A stretch of DNA of 64,000 nt from Anisakis pegreffii (taxonomy: Eukaryota > Nematoda > Chromadorea > Rhabditida > Anisakidae): NCBI GenBank assembly GCA_035041965.1, contig JAPYMA010000535.1:1-64000 (forward strand), given 5' to 3'. Below, one piece after another: positions 35,646-46,590 of this stretch (position 1 is its first letter; each line of letters begins with the position of its first letter). Both the position numbers and the translations under genes were made by a program. The notes beneath the pieces were generated by a model. That model did no database searches, had not been told where the DNA came from, and saw only the letters and a program-made list of their open reading frames with translations.

Positions 35646-37870
35646 GAAGTGAACTAAGAATCATTTCCCATCTTTATCAACATCCACCTCGGTGGATTTG
35701 GAGTCGAAAGTCAACATTTATTAAGCATAATTTCATATTGTTCGAATTATTCATATGCACACATCATATTGTACTTAGATTGAATTAACAGCCCAAAAGT
35801 GTGGAACAATTCTGAATTTCACAACGACGAAAAGCCCACTCGATCGGATTCAGACCGAACAGAGGTTTCGTTCAGATGCCGTCATGACATGTAAAGAACC
35901 ATGATTACTATGTGTGAACGGCTGAAATGATTCGTGATGGTAATCGACCGGAAGTCGGTCGTAAAAATCCGACGAATTTCTGTCAAATTTTGAAATTTGG
36001 TCGGAAATTTGACACTCCGAATGTTGGGTTATCGATTTGGTTGAATTTCGACAGAACTATAATTTTGTTCGGATACTATCAGCATCCAATGAGAAGAAAG
36101 GGCTGGTTAAGAATGTGCATCATGAACCATTCAGGGCACAAATCACCGAATTCGATAAGCTGATGATGAAATGCGCTGCGAATGTTTCGTTCAATCAATC
36201 GCATTTGATAATTCGTTTACTTTATTTGGATGTTTTGTAGCAATTATTTTTTCGCTGCATTTCACTCTTTTCTGCCTTCTTTGCCTTCGACAATCCACTT
36301 TTTGGATCATCGAAAAGCAGCGGCACACGATGTTGAAAGTAATCTTAGCCCCATCAAGCATCAAGTTCTTGCCAAGGATCTCATGACTTCTCATATTTTC
36401 TACATTCAAGATCATGAATCTCAACGGATAGTGATCTGAAAGGCACTTACTGAAGGCTCGACTGGTCCTGGCAATTCAACTGTTGATGGCATTTCGACTG
36501 ACGTTCCAAATAATATTTTTTGCCGTTTTCACATGCAACTAGGTTACGCAAAAGTGTACCGATAAGTCGGCGTGAATCGATCTGAAAGTTCGTGAATTCA
36601 ACACTTCAGGAGAGACAACATGACGTGATGGATCAAGGACAAGTGACGTGATTTATCGTCAAAAGGTTCATAGAGTACATTTGCAGTCTTCGAATGTTCC
36701 TAAAATCTGATCACTTTTCCGACGAACATGATCTGAGAGTGTAGTGCAGACTTTCATAAGTCCTCCTTAGGAAGCCTTCCTTCATACCTTCTATGTGCTG
36801 ATCCGCAGCCTGCGGAGCGTAGATTATTTCAGCACTTGATGCTTCGAAAAGTATTCGGATTGGTCTTACGATGATTAGACAGAGTCTGAATCCCCGCGAA
36901 GTTCCGGACAAATGGGTCTGAAATTTGGCGTGAGTTGTTGCTGGATTTGTTGGGTAGGGTTGAAAGTCACGAAACTGAACTGATTTGAGTTTGGGTCAAA
37001 AAAGGGGTCCTGATCTTGCAGTTTCACGGTTGGGTTCTAGGAAACTCGGCTGGATCGGCTTAGCGCCCATGAAACTTATTTTTTCAAAAGAATTTCCCAT
37101 CTGGATCAAATTGTTTTCATGATTTTTCTATTTGGCCAAAGCATTTTGCGTGTTCCTCGCATTCAAATACCATAACGACGCATGGATGTGTAGGCAAGAG
37201 AATGTCGAGAAACGGCGATGGAAGAGACAATTTAATCAGACGTGTTTATTGCGCGTTTTTCAATCACGGTGCATTGTATTCAGTGAATGAGCATTTTACT
37301 GTTGACACCCAGCTTCCACGCAAAATCAGTGTACTGTCAAAGTTTCCGCGATCAATGCCGTCATTAGAACAGTGTAATGTTGAAAATGAACGACGCAAGA
37401 AATATTGGTGCAAACGTAATCACCATTTTGCGATGAAGTTCAGCACCAAAAGATTTGTCCTGGTCAAATTTGATCTTAAATCGACCAACAGCTACAGACT
37501 ACCACGGCTCTGTTAAGTGTACATAGAGATGTAATGCCATGAGTTGATGATGAGTAATATGTTTTTGTAGCAGAAGGTCGTTTCAGGAACAAAATTTGCT
37601 CCAAACAATTTGCTGGTCCTTCGAAGATTTTTGCATTTTTTACGGCAGCGTGGTAGTCGATAACTGCCTCTCATGGTATTCTATGAGGAGTGAATAAATT
37701 CGTTGTAGTGTCCGAATTTTTCCTATTGTCAATTTGAATTTATATCGATGACGTAGAATATCAACAGTTTCGGGGACAGACTGTTTCCAGAGCTCAGAAC
37801 GCTATAAAGGAATAAACACTGTGGAGATCTTTTCCGAAGGGGGGATTGGTGGGGTGGGGGTGAGAATCGC

Positions 37871-38136
37871 ATGAATCTTAGTCCGCGATGCGTTTTGTGC
37901 ACAAATGCCGATAGAACCATGACATGCGCGTCATCTTGCACACAGCGGGCGCACTTCGAGAATAGCACTTACTCATCAGCGGCGAGGGCCATCCTTAGGT
38001 CCGCTCTTACCTGCCTCCTTGTCGAGCCCAGCCGACGAACCGGCCTAAACGATAGAAAGAAGCTGAACTGCCTGATCAAGCGTAAACGAAGCGTTCATAA
38101 ATCCTGCTTCAACTGTTTACGTGCATATTGACATTG
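37871..38136 (+). pseudogene. Possible BEL/Pao-type gag zinc-knuckle remnant
   Basis: The reading gives CVLC then, ~70 residues on, a DRKK...KSCFNCLRAY stretch, stop, H-C. Gag proteins of BEL/Pao retrotransposons often show ERKK...CFNCLR-x-G-H...C before or within zinc knuckles. The stop falls inside the second knuckle, and no protease or polymerase follows. The segment is GC-richer than its surroundings. The assignment is tentative. Confidence 0.3.
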
Positions 38137-39126
38137 CTGTTTACGGAATGATTCGATTTCCTGGGGTAAAAAAAATATTTTGTTGACAAAGGGAAATTGT
38201 GAGCATGAACTGAGTATGAAATTCGAAAGACTGTAATTTTATCACTTTCATGTCAATGTAATCGTCGTAAAGTGAAGAGCAAAAGTGAGTCGTGCTGAAT
38301 ATGGTTGAATGTCATGACAAGAAATCTCATATATGAGAATGTAGAACAACACTCAAGTGAGAACAGTGCACACAGGTTCTTATCATAACATGTAATCATC
38401 AGTTCAGTGTATTATTGTGACTGTACATCTCATGTACGCGTAACGCAGAACAGTAAAACTGAGTTGAGAGGATGCACACAGCTTCTTATCACAAAATAAT
38501 TTTATCAGTTCCGTGTTTTCTGCTCTCTCCTTTGCTCCCTAGTCACGATCTGAAATGTTCCATCCAGTTAAGAGCGTATTTCCTGAATGAAATACAAGTG
38601 CAGAGATGGAAAGCATGAAGAAATTTTACCCCAATCTTGAGTGATTAACACCATACTATGGTTATCCTTTATGCCATTTTCGACTATCAGTTGAGCACAA
38701 CCGAATTTAAAGTATGCACGTGCGTTTTTATCTTATGTCGTACGTTCAGTACGTTGTTCTTAGCATTCTTTTTTGCTCCTTGACGATCATGAGATGCAGT
38801 ATTTCATGGAGATAAGAATTTATTTTCGAAATGAAAAAAAAACTGCAGAGATGGAAAGCATGAAAAGAGTTTTCCAAAACTTGTGACAGATTAATATTGC
38901 ATTGCGATTGTCCTCTTTCAATTCTTTATGACCTTTTTGACATCGACAGATTCGGTTGTGAATAGATATCCACTGGGTGAAAGGGTTGACGTACAAGCTC
39001 GAAGTTTGCTCAGTTCTTGAGGATGTTCGGTTCGGTAGTTATAGCAACGTTACATTTAGTATCAAGCAGAGAAACGAAAGTTCAACGAACAGTTGCAATC
39101 ATTAGACATCACGCGATTATATTTTT

Positions 39127-39330
39127 ATGATGCGTCCATCAAATCCGAATTCCAACAGTGATAAAATCATTGCATCAAAGTTATCAATAATTGAAGGTCT
39201 CTTCACTAAATTACTGCATGTTCATCCGACAGCCGTTACATATATATTGAATAGTAACTCCAAATTCACTCATTTCAATCTCAATGATGTACGCAAGAAT
39301 GAGGCCGAATTTCAGACTGAAATCGGATGA
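39127..39330 (+). other. Unassigned 67-codon ORF
   Basis: Starts at an ATG in nearly the same context as the ORF at 40100 (GATTA-N-ATTTTTATGAT). Residues around IIEGLFTKLLH...TAVTYIL align weakly with the second ORF. No domain recognised. Confidence 0.2.
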
Positions 39331-40099
39331 TATGCGTTCATGAAGAACAACGATTATCGGCATGTTCATCTTCTAAACGCAGTCAAAGGCTCAGAAGCTC
39401 CACACCAGCTGATGTCACTGAAATTATGCTAGTGTACAGTTGAGGAGACTATTCAGGGAATGCCAATGCTGTTCAATGGATCTTCATCGCTCATGCAATC
39501 ATACACTGTTCAGAATACTCAGAGTCCATCTGGTCTTCTAACGGAATATTGGAGACCATTGAGAGAAGCCTCAATACAACGCTTCTGAGGTGTATTTTAC
39601 ACGGACTGATTGTAAGCAATATTCATTGAACATTCAAATGCAAAATAGACCAGATTCAATCAGCAATGAAACTTCAGTAAGTTGTGTTATAGCCTCCTTT
39701 TGTATGGATGATGATTGCCTTAATGAAACTTTGACATTGCGGAGGTGATTCTGACTGAACCCGTTTATTAACCCGATTCATTAATTCGTCCGTTCGTGAT
39801 TCATTTATCCTTATGGTTACCGCATAACTCCTTAAAATGATTCTAGAACATTCGAGTGTTCATCGGTATATGACAGCGATTCGAAAAGCTAAGACCAACA
39901 AAAGTTCATGCGTCAAGCAGATTGATAAAAGGACAAAAGGCGAAGGGTACTCAAGGATAACAAAAAATGTGATTCTATCAAGCCGAATCACTAAGTTGAC
40001 AATAAAATTATTTATAGATTTTGTTGAGATTGTGACAAACAAAGCCATTTTTTTCCGTAAAAATGCAGTTTAAGCATTTGATCGCACGATTAGATTTTT

Positions 40100-40486
40100 A
40101 TGATTCATCGATCAAAAACGATTGCCGATAATGAAGAAATCAACGTTCCAATTTTATTAATTATCGAATGCTGCTTCAATTATATGATAACATCTTTCGT
40201 CACATTTGCAGTCGAATATATTCTTTTCGATTGCAAATTACGTGTCGATAGAAGTGCATTCGGTTATGATCTCTTGGAACAGAATTGTGTGCTGTATTCC
40301 AGAGTGAAAGCATTAGTTTTACAGACGCGTGAAAACAGACTTATCAAAGTGGCTGTATTCCTGACTAGCTTTTGCGAAATCGCGATCAACTTCTTAATCC
40401 TGAGATCTGATCTCAGGATCGTTTCTCAATCTCGATACGATCCCAGGATTAAGCAGCTTTTGAAATATTCAATACATTCTCTTTGA
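40100..40486 (+). other. Unassigned 128-codon ORF
   Basis: One of the longer uninterrupted ORFs in the window, with a hydrophobic N-terminal part (VPILLIIECC) and a basic tail. It could be an exon, a transposon fragment or chance. No homology recognised; weak similarity to the ORF at 39127 hints at an old tandem duplication. Confidence 0.2.
40397..40419. repeat. Perfect palindrome, 10-bp arms
   Basis: ATCCTGAGAT-CTG-ATCTCAGGAT, nested inside a wider imperfect inverted repeat (CTTAATCC at 40393 against GGATTAAG near 40453). Confidence 0.85.
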
Positions 40487-41237
40487 CCTAATGTGTTCAA
40501 GATTAATCATCAAACATTTTACTCAACAAAACTCAACAAATTTAACAATTCCACAAAATGAACAGAACAAAGCACCAACAATGTACGATAAATACAATTC
40601 ATGCACAGATAGAATTTGTGATCACAGAAAATTTATATACTAAACGCTACTTGCAGTCCCAGAAATTGGTAAATTTAAAATTGCTGAAATAGCTTTTTAA
40701 CAATTTTCAGATTCTTAAACAATCTTCAAATAATTGTTTTGGTTTTGCAGTATATAATTGAATCATTTGTATGTTCAGTCGAAATCCCATTAATCATCTC
40801 ACGTCAGTGATCAAGTAAAAGATGTATTTTAATATCAGGTGGACTTTCTCAAATTTATAATTTGTGGAGAAATCTACGGGAAAAAAGTTGGTAGAAAAAA
40901 TGAATGGCCGTTCACACTGCGACCAAAAAATGGAGTTAAGACCGACATAACAACAACAGATTCAAAGAATAAAATTCATTGAAATTTGAGATCAGCTCTC
41001 AGAAACGTTAAGAACACGGTATGCGACGCGTTTTGGATTTTACTTAAACCCAGCAAATATTAGTGAAAAAAGTGCATATATACAGTGCATTGCCAGTATT
41101 GGCAATGCAATTTGTCAATGGTTCAAAATTCAGAATATCTGGAAAACATCTGTTTTAAATTATACAGGTAATATAATTCCTGAATCAAAGCATCAGCACT
41201 ACAAGACAATTAAAATTCAAATAATAAATCTAAAATT

Positions 41238-41545
41238 AGATGCACGTCGTCGAATCGATATTCCGACGGCAGTTCCAACTTGGACGTACGTCGTCGAATC
41301 GATATCGCGACGGCAATTCCAACTTGGACGTACGTCGTCGAATCGATATTCCGACGGCAGTTCCAACTTGGACGTACGTCGTCGAATCGATATCGCGACG
41401 GCAATTCCAACTTGGACGCACGTCATCGAATCGATATCGCGACGGCAATTCCAACTTGGATGCACATCATCGAATCGATATCCCGACGGCAATTCCAACT
41501 TGGATGCACGTCGTCGAGTCGATATCCCGACGGCAGCTCCAACTT
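41238..41545. repeat. 44-bp minisatellite, seven units
   Basis: Exactly seven units of 44 bp. The core is CGTCGAATCGATAT followed by (T/C)CGACGGC or CGCGACGGC and AATTCCAACTTGG. Units alternate between ATATTCCGACGG and ATATCGCGACGG variants, pointing to a higher-order two-unit duplication. Because 44 is not a multiple of three, all frames on both strands stay open, which gives false ORFs. Confidence 0.95.
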
Positions 41546-41749
41546 CATTTCGCCAACAATTTTTTGCTGTTCGTCGTTTATGCAGAAGAAATCATATGCA
41601 CACCTGCATTTCCATTCCTTCGTGTTCTTTGTTAATTGTTCGTAAAATTTGACGACCTGGAAGAAAAATTTTTGATATTGTCGAAATTTACGACACCAGT
41701 AGTGAAATGAGGTACACAAGTCCATATGCTATCTAAAGAAAAACTTGTT

Positions 41750-42560
41750 GCTGAAATCTGCAAATCACGTTTAGTGAACTGCAAATGGAATGCTCCTTCC
41801 TCTGATTATTGCATTTCCTACAATATTTTTGAAAATTCCCATGCAACGGCGTTCAAAAAATACCAACTCTCCAAGTGCACACAACTAATTTTTCGACTTC
41901 AGTAAATCTATCAACTTTTGACATATATGTTTTGTCATATCCTGTAATTTAAGTGATCAGTGGGGACTCACTTCTGATATTCTGCAAGTAGTAATTTGAT
42001 TGAAATTGATATCAGGATTTTCCACCTTTAGCGTATAACGAGCCGCCTTCGGCGAATTCTGCAAATCAATTTGATAAAATGTTCCAACTGCTATGCCATA
42101 GTTTAGCGATACTTGTGAGTCTAGAGCTGAGTATTACAAATGACCTAGCAATCAGGATATTGCCGTAATAGTAGGCTAGCAACCATACGCAAACAGAAAA
42201 CAAAGAAATTTTGCAATGCATAAACAATTTTCATGAATAGCCATTACTGCTCCGTTTAAGAATGGCTGGTGAAAAATCTTTGATAATTTCAAATTTTAAA
42301 GTGAAAAGAATGGGGTGTTTACTCGAACTAAACCATAGAATATTCAGAAATTCACTTTAGTAAGATTGAAGATCTATTTTGGCACAAAGCATTCTAATTT
42401 CAAGGAATGGAAATTGGATTGGCCACTTTTGATCGTGCTTTTTCACATATCGACCTGCTATGCGCGTAATTGTAAGATGAATACTGAACAGATGCACAGT
42501 TTAAAATTCGAAATTCTTAGGTAACCTGTGACTATGATGGAACCATGATCGGATTTTGAA
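41750..42560 (-). pseudogene. Partial copy of the ZAK-like kinase gene
   Basis: Collinear with about 34340-35240 of the intact kinase gene: part of intron 3, exon 3, intron 2 and the 3' half of exon 2. The exon 3 copy (about 41990-42066) keeps FAEGGSL but then carries substitutions and an in-frame TGA. Exons 1 and 4-9 are missing. Intron sequence is retained, so this arose by DNA duplication, not retrotransposition. Confidence 0.8.
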
Positions 42561-43204
42561 GCATTGGGATAACGCTCAACCACACAACTGGATTGTGCGA
42601 CGGATACCCAAACAAACGGATGAAACGCGGCGAACTCCTCAAATGATTATTAGCTTTTTGTATCAGTCCGACAATTTGGTTTATGAAGAAATTACATGCG
42701 CTGATGCCGTTTCAAATTTATTTATATCACATCAATTAAACAAAACACCGAATATCATCCAAGTTCAACAACAAATTCATGTAATCATTTATGTGAAGAG
42801 AAAAAATATCAAAAACTCTCATTTCTCAAACTATACCCAAGATACTTAAACGCTTCACAGAATTTGTTCCCATAATCTTACAAAAAAATAATGGCATGCG
42901 TCAAATATTATCATATAAAAGCACTGCTTGATGTATGATAGTAATGGTAAAAACCATGACAATCACTCTAACAATCATAGATTCACGCAGTAAGGGCAAC
43001 TTTAACTTGTAAGTATTGACAATCAATAAATAACTGACTTTTCCACCGACTTGTGAACTTCCATCTGTTCCCTCATTCTCAAAACGTGACTTTCATGATC
43101 ATCCAAAGTATACGGTTCGGTGGCAGATGGCTTCATTTTTGCCAAATTTTGTCCGCTTTGAAGATGATTTTGCCAAAATTCATCTCCACTCTCGCTCATG
43201 GTAC

Positions 43205-44991
43205 CCGGTCAATCTGTCTAAAGACATTTCGTCTAACGACAGTTTGCCTAAAGACACATTGTCTAACGGACAGTTCGTCTAACGGACAGCTTATCTAACG
43301 GACAGTTTGTCAGTTTGTCTAATGGACAGTTCGTCTAACGGACAGCTTATCTAACGGACAGTTTGTCAGTTTGTCTAATGGACAGTTCGTCTAACGGACA
43401 GCTTATCTAACGGACAGTTTGTCAGTTTGTCTAATGGACAGTTCTTCTAATGCACTGCCTAATGGACGTGTCATATTGTTAGACGCAACCGTTCAAAACA
43501 TGTGAAAATTCATCTCATCCCTATCATTAGAACACTTTTACATATCCAAGTTCGTTATTTTGATGGTTTCAATTAAAGTCAACTTTTGACGAATGCAGTT
43601 ACCAAGAGCAAACAACCCGTCTAGTTTATCTTCATCACTGGTGATGGACAGTTTGCTTCAGCAGTCTCCGTTAAGGACTATGTTCAGATGTATACGCAAC
43701 ACATTTCCCGTAACAATAAAAGGTCGCATTTATTATTAATTATGCATGTCAGAATACATGAAATTGGATAAAATGCTGGTGATAACAATGTTCGTAACAG
43801 TAACAACGTATGATAGCTAATAACACCTATAGTAACAAGAAAAGTGGCAGTAAAATAATCGAACAAACAGTAAAAATGGTAATAGTAACAGTAAAAACGA
43901 TAATTAATAACAATAATAAGCAAAATGTTGAGACCAATAGCAGTAAACACTATAACAACATCAATGACAATAATAAAGGTAGCCACAATGAAGGTGATGA
44001 CAAATAAATATAATTATAATGATAATAATAGCAATAATATCAATAAATATAACCGCACTAATATTAATAAAAATATAGGGTGTGATAACTCAATTGTCTG
44101 TTTTTTCTTTGCAAATTTAACTCGTTGAACCGAATGATGGCAGCCAGAGTAAACTTTGAGGAAAGAAAATTCATTCTTAATTGATACTGGAAGTATGAAA
44201 ACTCAGCTGAAGTAGAAATCATAATAAACACCTAGCCGACAATTACTTTCACTGTGTATAACAGACAATTGAGTTATCACACCCTATATTGTAATTATTA
44301 TCATTGTGGTTATATTTATTGATATTATTGCTATTATTATCATTATAATTATCATTATTTGTCATCACCTTCATTGTGGCTACCTTTATTATTGTCATTG
44401 ATGTTGTTATAGTCTTTACTGCTATTGGCCTCAACATTTTGCTTATTATTGTTATTACTTATCGTTTTTACTGTTACTATTACCATTTTTACTGTTTTTT
44501 CGATTATTTTACTGCCACTTTTCTTGTTACTATAGGTGTTATTAGCTATCATACGTTGTTACTGTTATGAACATTGTTATCACCAGCATTTTATCCAATT
44601 TCATGTATTCTGACATGCATAATTAATAATAAATACGACCTTTTATTGTTACGGGAAATATGTTGCGTATACATCTGAACATAGTTCCTTAACGGAGACT
44701 GCTGAAGCAAACTGTCCATCACCAGTGATAAAGATAAACTAGACGGGTTGTTTGCTCTTGGTAACTGCATTCGTCAAAAGTTGACTTTAATTGAAACCAT
44801 CAAAATAACGAACTTGGATATGTAAAGGTGTTCTAATGATAGCGACGAGATGAATCCCAACACGTTCTGAACGGTTGCGTCTAACAATATGACACGCCTA
44901 TTAGGCAGTGCATTAGACGAACTATCCGTTAGACAATGTGTCTTTAGGACAAACTGTCGTTAGATGAAATGTGTTTAGACAGATTGACCGG
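43205..44991. mobile_element. Fold-back element with ~0.7-0.9-kb arms
   Basis: Left arm 43205-44102 and right arm 44260-44991 are reverse complements, about 97% identical over the part I compared (43680-43810 against 44560-44690), around a 157-nt centre. The outer ends read CCGGTCAATCTGTCTAAA on both sides. The subterminal part is built from repeated GTCTAACGGACAG words; the inner part is rich in AAT/AAC trinucleotides. No transposase ORF; the ORFs inside are low-complexity readings. The high arm identity means it is young or maintained by gene conversion. It could transcribe into long double-stranded RNA. Confidence 0.93.
43268..43435. repeat. Three 56-bp tandem units in the left arm only
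   Basis: Units start at 43268, 43324 and 43380, with a fourth partial unit at 43436. Each contains GGACAGTTCGTCTAACGGAC and CAGTTTGTCAGTTTGTCTAA. The right arm lacks the expansion, which accounts for its shorter length. Confidence 0.93.
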
Positions 44992-45119
44992 TCACGTTCA
45001 TTCTGTAATGACCAATCTGATGCTAGTCTTAATTAGAAGTGTGATAGTAATGGTAAAAAATCATAATAATCACCCAAAACAACAAAATTGATTGATAATA
45101 ACGATTTTCAATGATATTT

Positions 45120-45720
45120 TAGCAATGAGTAATTACTTGTTTTTGTACAATTGATTTTATTCTGGTCACTGTGGGGTATTACTTTGTTTTTGTAACGACC
45201 TCTATTTTGATTTGAAGTTAGCCCTAGAAAACCTTCCCCACCCATGCCAATACTGACTCTTCTATTGATACTGACCAACAATAACTTTCATTTGAGTACT
45301 CTGATGAATTTCCTCGCTAATTTTGATATGTTCGATGTTCGACGAAACATCTCGCTAGACCGATGTTCGCAGAGACAATTTATGCGGACACACAATCTAT
45401 AGTAGATCATTCAAAATTAATGATCAACGTTGAAAATGAATGAGCTGGAATCAGGTTGTCAAGGATACTTCAAGTACCGATCCATACACAGTGAGATTTG
45501 AAGTGGCATATTGCATTATCAGTGTTTTCAGCACTATATTTTGATACAATACATAGCAGTTGGACGTTTCAACGGTTATTGCATCTCAAAACTTCTTTCT
45601 TGATTAGTCTTTATTTTTTGGTTTTTTTAAAATTTTTTTCCTTTAGGTTGCGATATGATATTGTAAATCACGATTCATATAAACAATTTGGACATCATTC
45701 GGATTGGCTAGTGTCGATCA
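45120..45720 (+). repeat. Dispersed repeat R2, copy 2
   Basis: Collinear with 30880-31690 but without the TATA-rich insertion. Begins about 130 bp after the fold-back element. Confidence 0.85.
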
Positions 45721-46203
45721 CTTTTTTTATCCGAGAAACTGAAACAATTTTATCAGTTTACTGCCTTGCTCTCAACAGGTGGCTGATTGTATGGAGTTCT
45801 TCAAGTATTCAATCACACTCTATCATGTGTTCTGACGTTTTATCAGTATCTTGATTCACTGGAAGAGACTTTATTCTGTGAACTCATAAAGTTTGAAAAT
45901 GAAGAAGGAAACTGCAGTAATGATCGATGTATTTATGAAAAGAATGGTCAAGTAGGAGGTTACCTGTAAAGTGGAAGAACTTCCAAGTGAATGGAAGAGG
46001 AATCTGCAGGAAATGTGAAGGAAAAATAGGAAATATAAAAAAGGGCAGAGAAACGGGCTACACCAAGTTGCTTTTTCATCTGAAGACAGCAACGAACAAC
46101 TACTTAGCATGATTAAATTTTCAATGATAACTACAAATATATTATTCACATTTTAATGATAGCGTATTTCCGATTTGATACAATAAGAATACATCTATTC
46201 AAG

Positions 46204-46590
46204 GTATTTGAATTGAATGTAGAATAGCAATCATGGAATAATACTCAAATGCACTATCGCATTCATTGGTGGCAGTCGTTCAGCAAGCACACCAAATACG
46301 TACGTCTTCACCCATCAACTTGAAGAGATCTCAACTGAAAAAGAAAATTTTTTTTCAGCAAATAAAAATGCAAAAAAACAGATAAATAAAAGCAAAGAAA
46401 TTTTGAAATTTCTTTGCTTTTATTTATTTCTATCTCTTCTCAACCATCGCATTTTCTTCAAAAAATTGGAATGTCTACATCTGCTCAATGAAGAGACGGA
46501 CATATGAAGCCGAAGTGCTCACAGCTTTGTTCTATTCGTCCTCCTCTATCGATTAGACGTGAAATAATTATGCGTGCATATATTTAGTTC
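46204..46590 (+). repeat. Dispersed repeat R1, copy 2
   Basis: Matches 23232-23790 at both ends. The middle holds a perfect hairpin instead of the A-rich expansion. Confidence 0.85.
46382..46427. repeat. Perfect 22-bp hairpin, 2-nt loop
   Basis: Arms 46382-46403 and 46406-46427 (core AAAGCAAAGAAATTT) are exact reverse complements, inside repeat R1 copy 2. Confidence 0.95.

Larger units (their letters stand above)
35646..41237. other. 5.6-kb stretch without a confirmed gene
   Basis: Upstream of the kinase gene. It contains decayed repeat-like DNA, a possible retrotransposon gag remnant (37871-38136), two ORFs at 39127 and 40100 with weak similarity to each other, and a short palindrome at 40397. 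No spliced gene model could be supported. Confidence 0.5.

Noticed and set aside
36711..37516. ORFs of 66 and 104 codons upstream of the kinase
   Set aside because: No recognisable domain, no flanking splice sites that fit, and no similarity to neighbours; not supported as genes.
41238..41545. Possible CRISPR-like array (seven regular units)
   Set aside because: Units are contiguous with no unique spacers, and the genome is eukaryotic. It is a minisatellite.
41210..41725. Overlapping ORFs of 66-131 codons in all frames on both strands
   Set aside because: They are readings of the 44-bp minisatellite; a unit length not divisible by three and without stops keeps every frame open.
42556..42849. 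97-codon ORF next to the kinase pseudogene
   Set aside because: Begins inside the pseudogene copy, is low in complexity and shows no domain; no exon signals of quality.
43684..44570. Asn/Ile-rich ORFs of ~60-100 codons
   Set aside because: Mirror-image readings of the AAT/AAC-rich arms of the fold-back element; no domain and no splice support.
43205..44991. Fold-back element as a simple assembly artefact
   Set aside because: The arms differ by scattered substitutions, the left arm has a private 56-bp triplication, and the centre is unique; a misjoined read would give identical arms.
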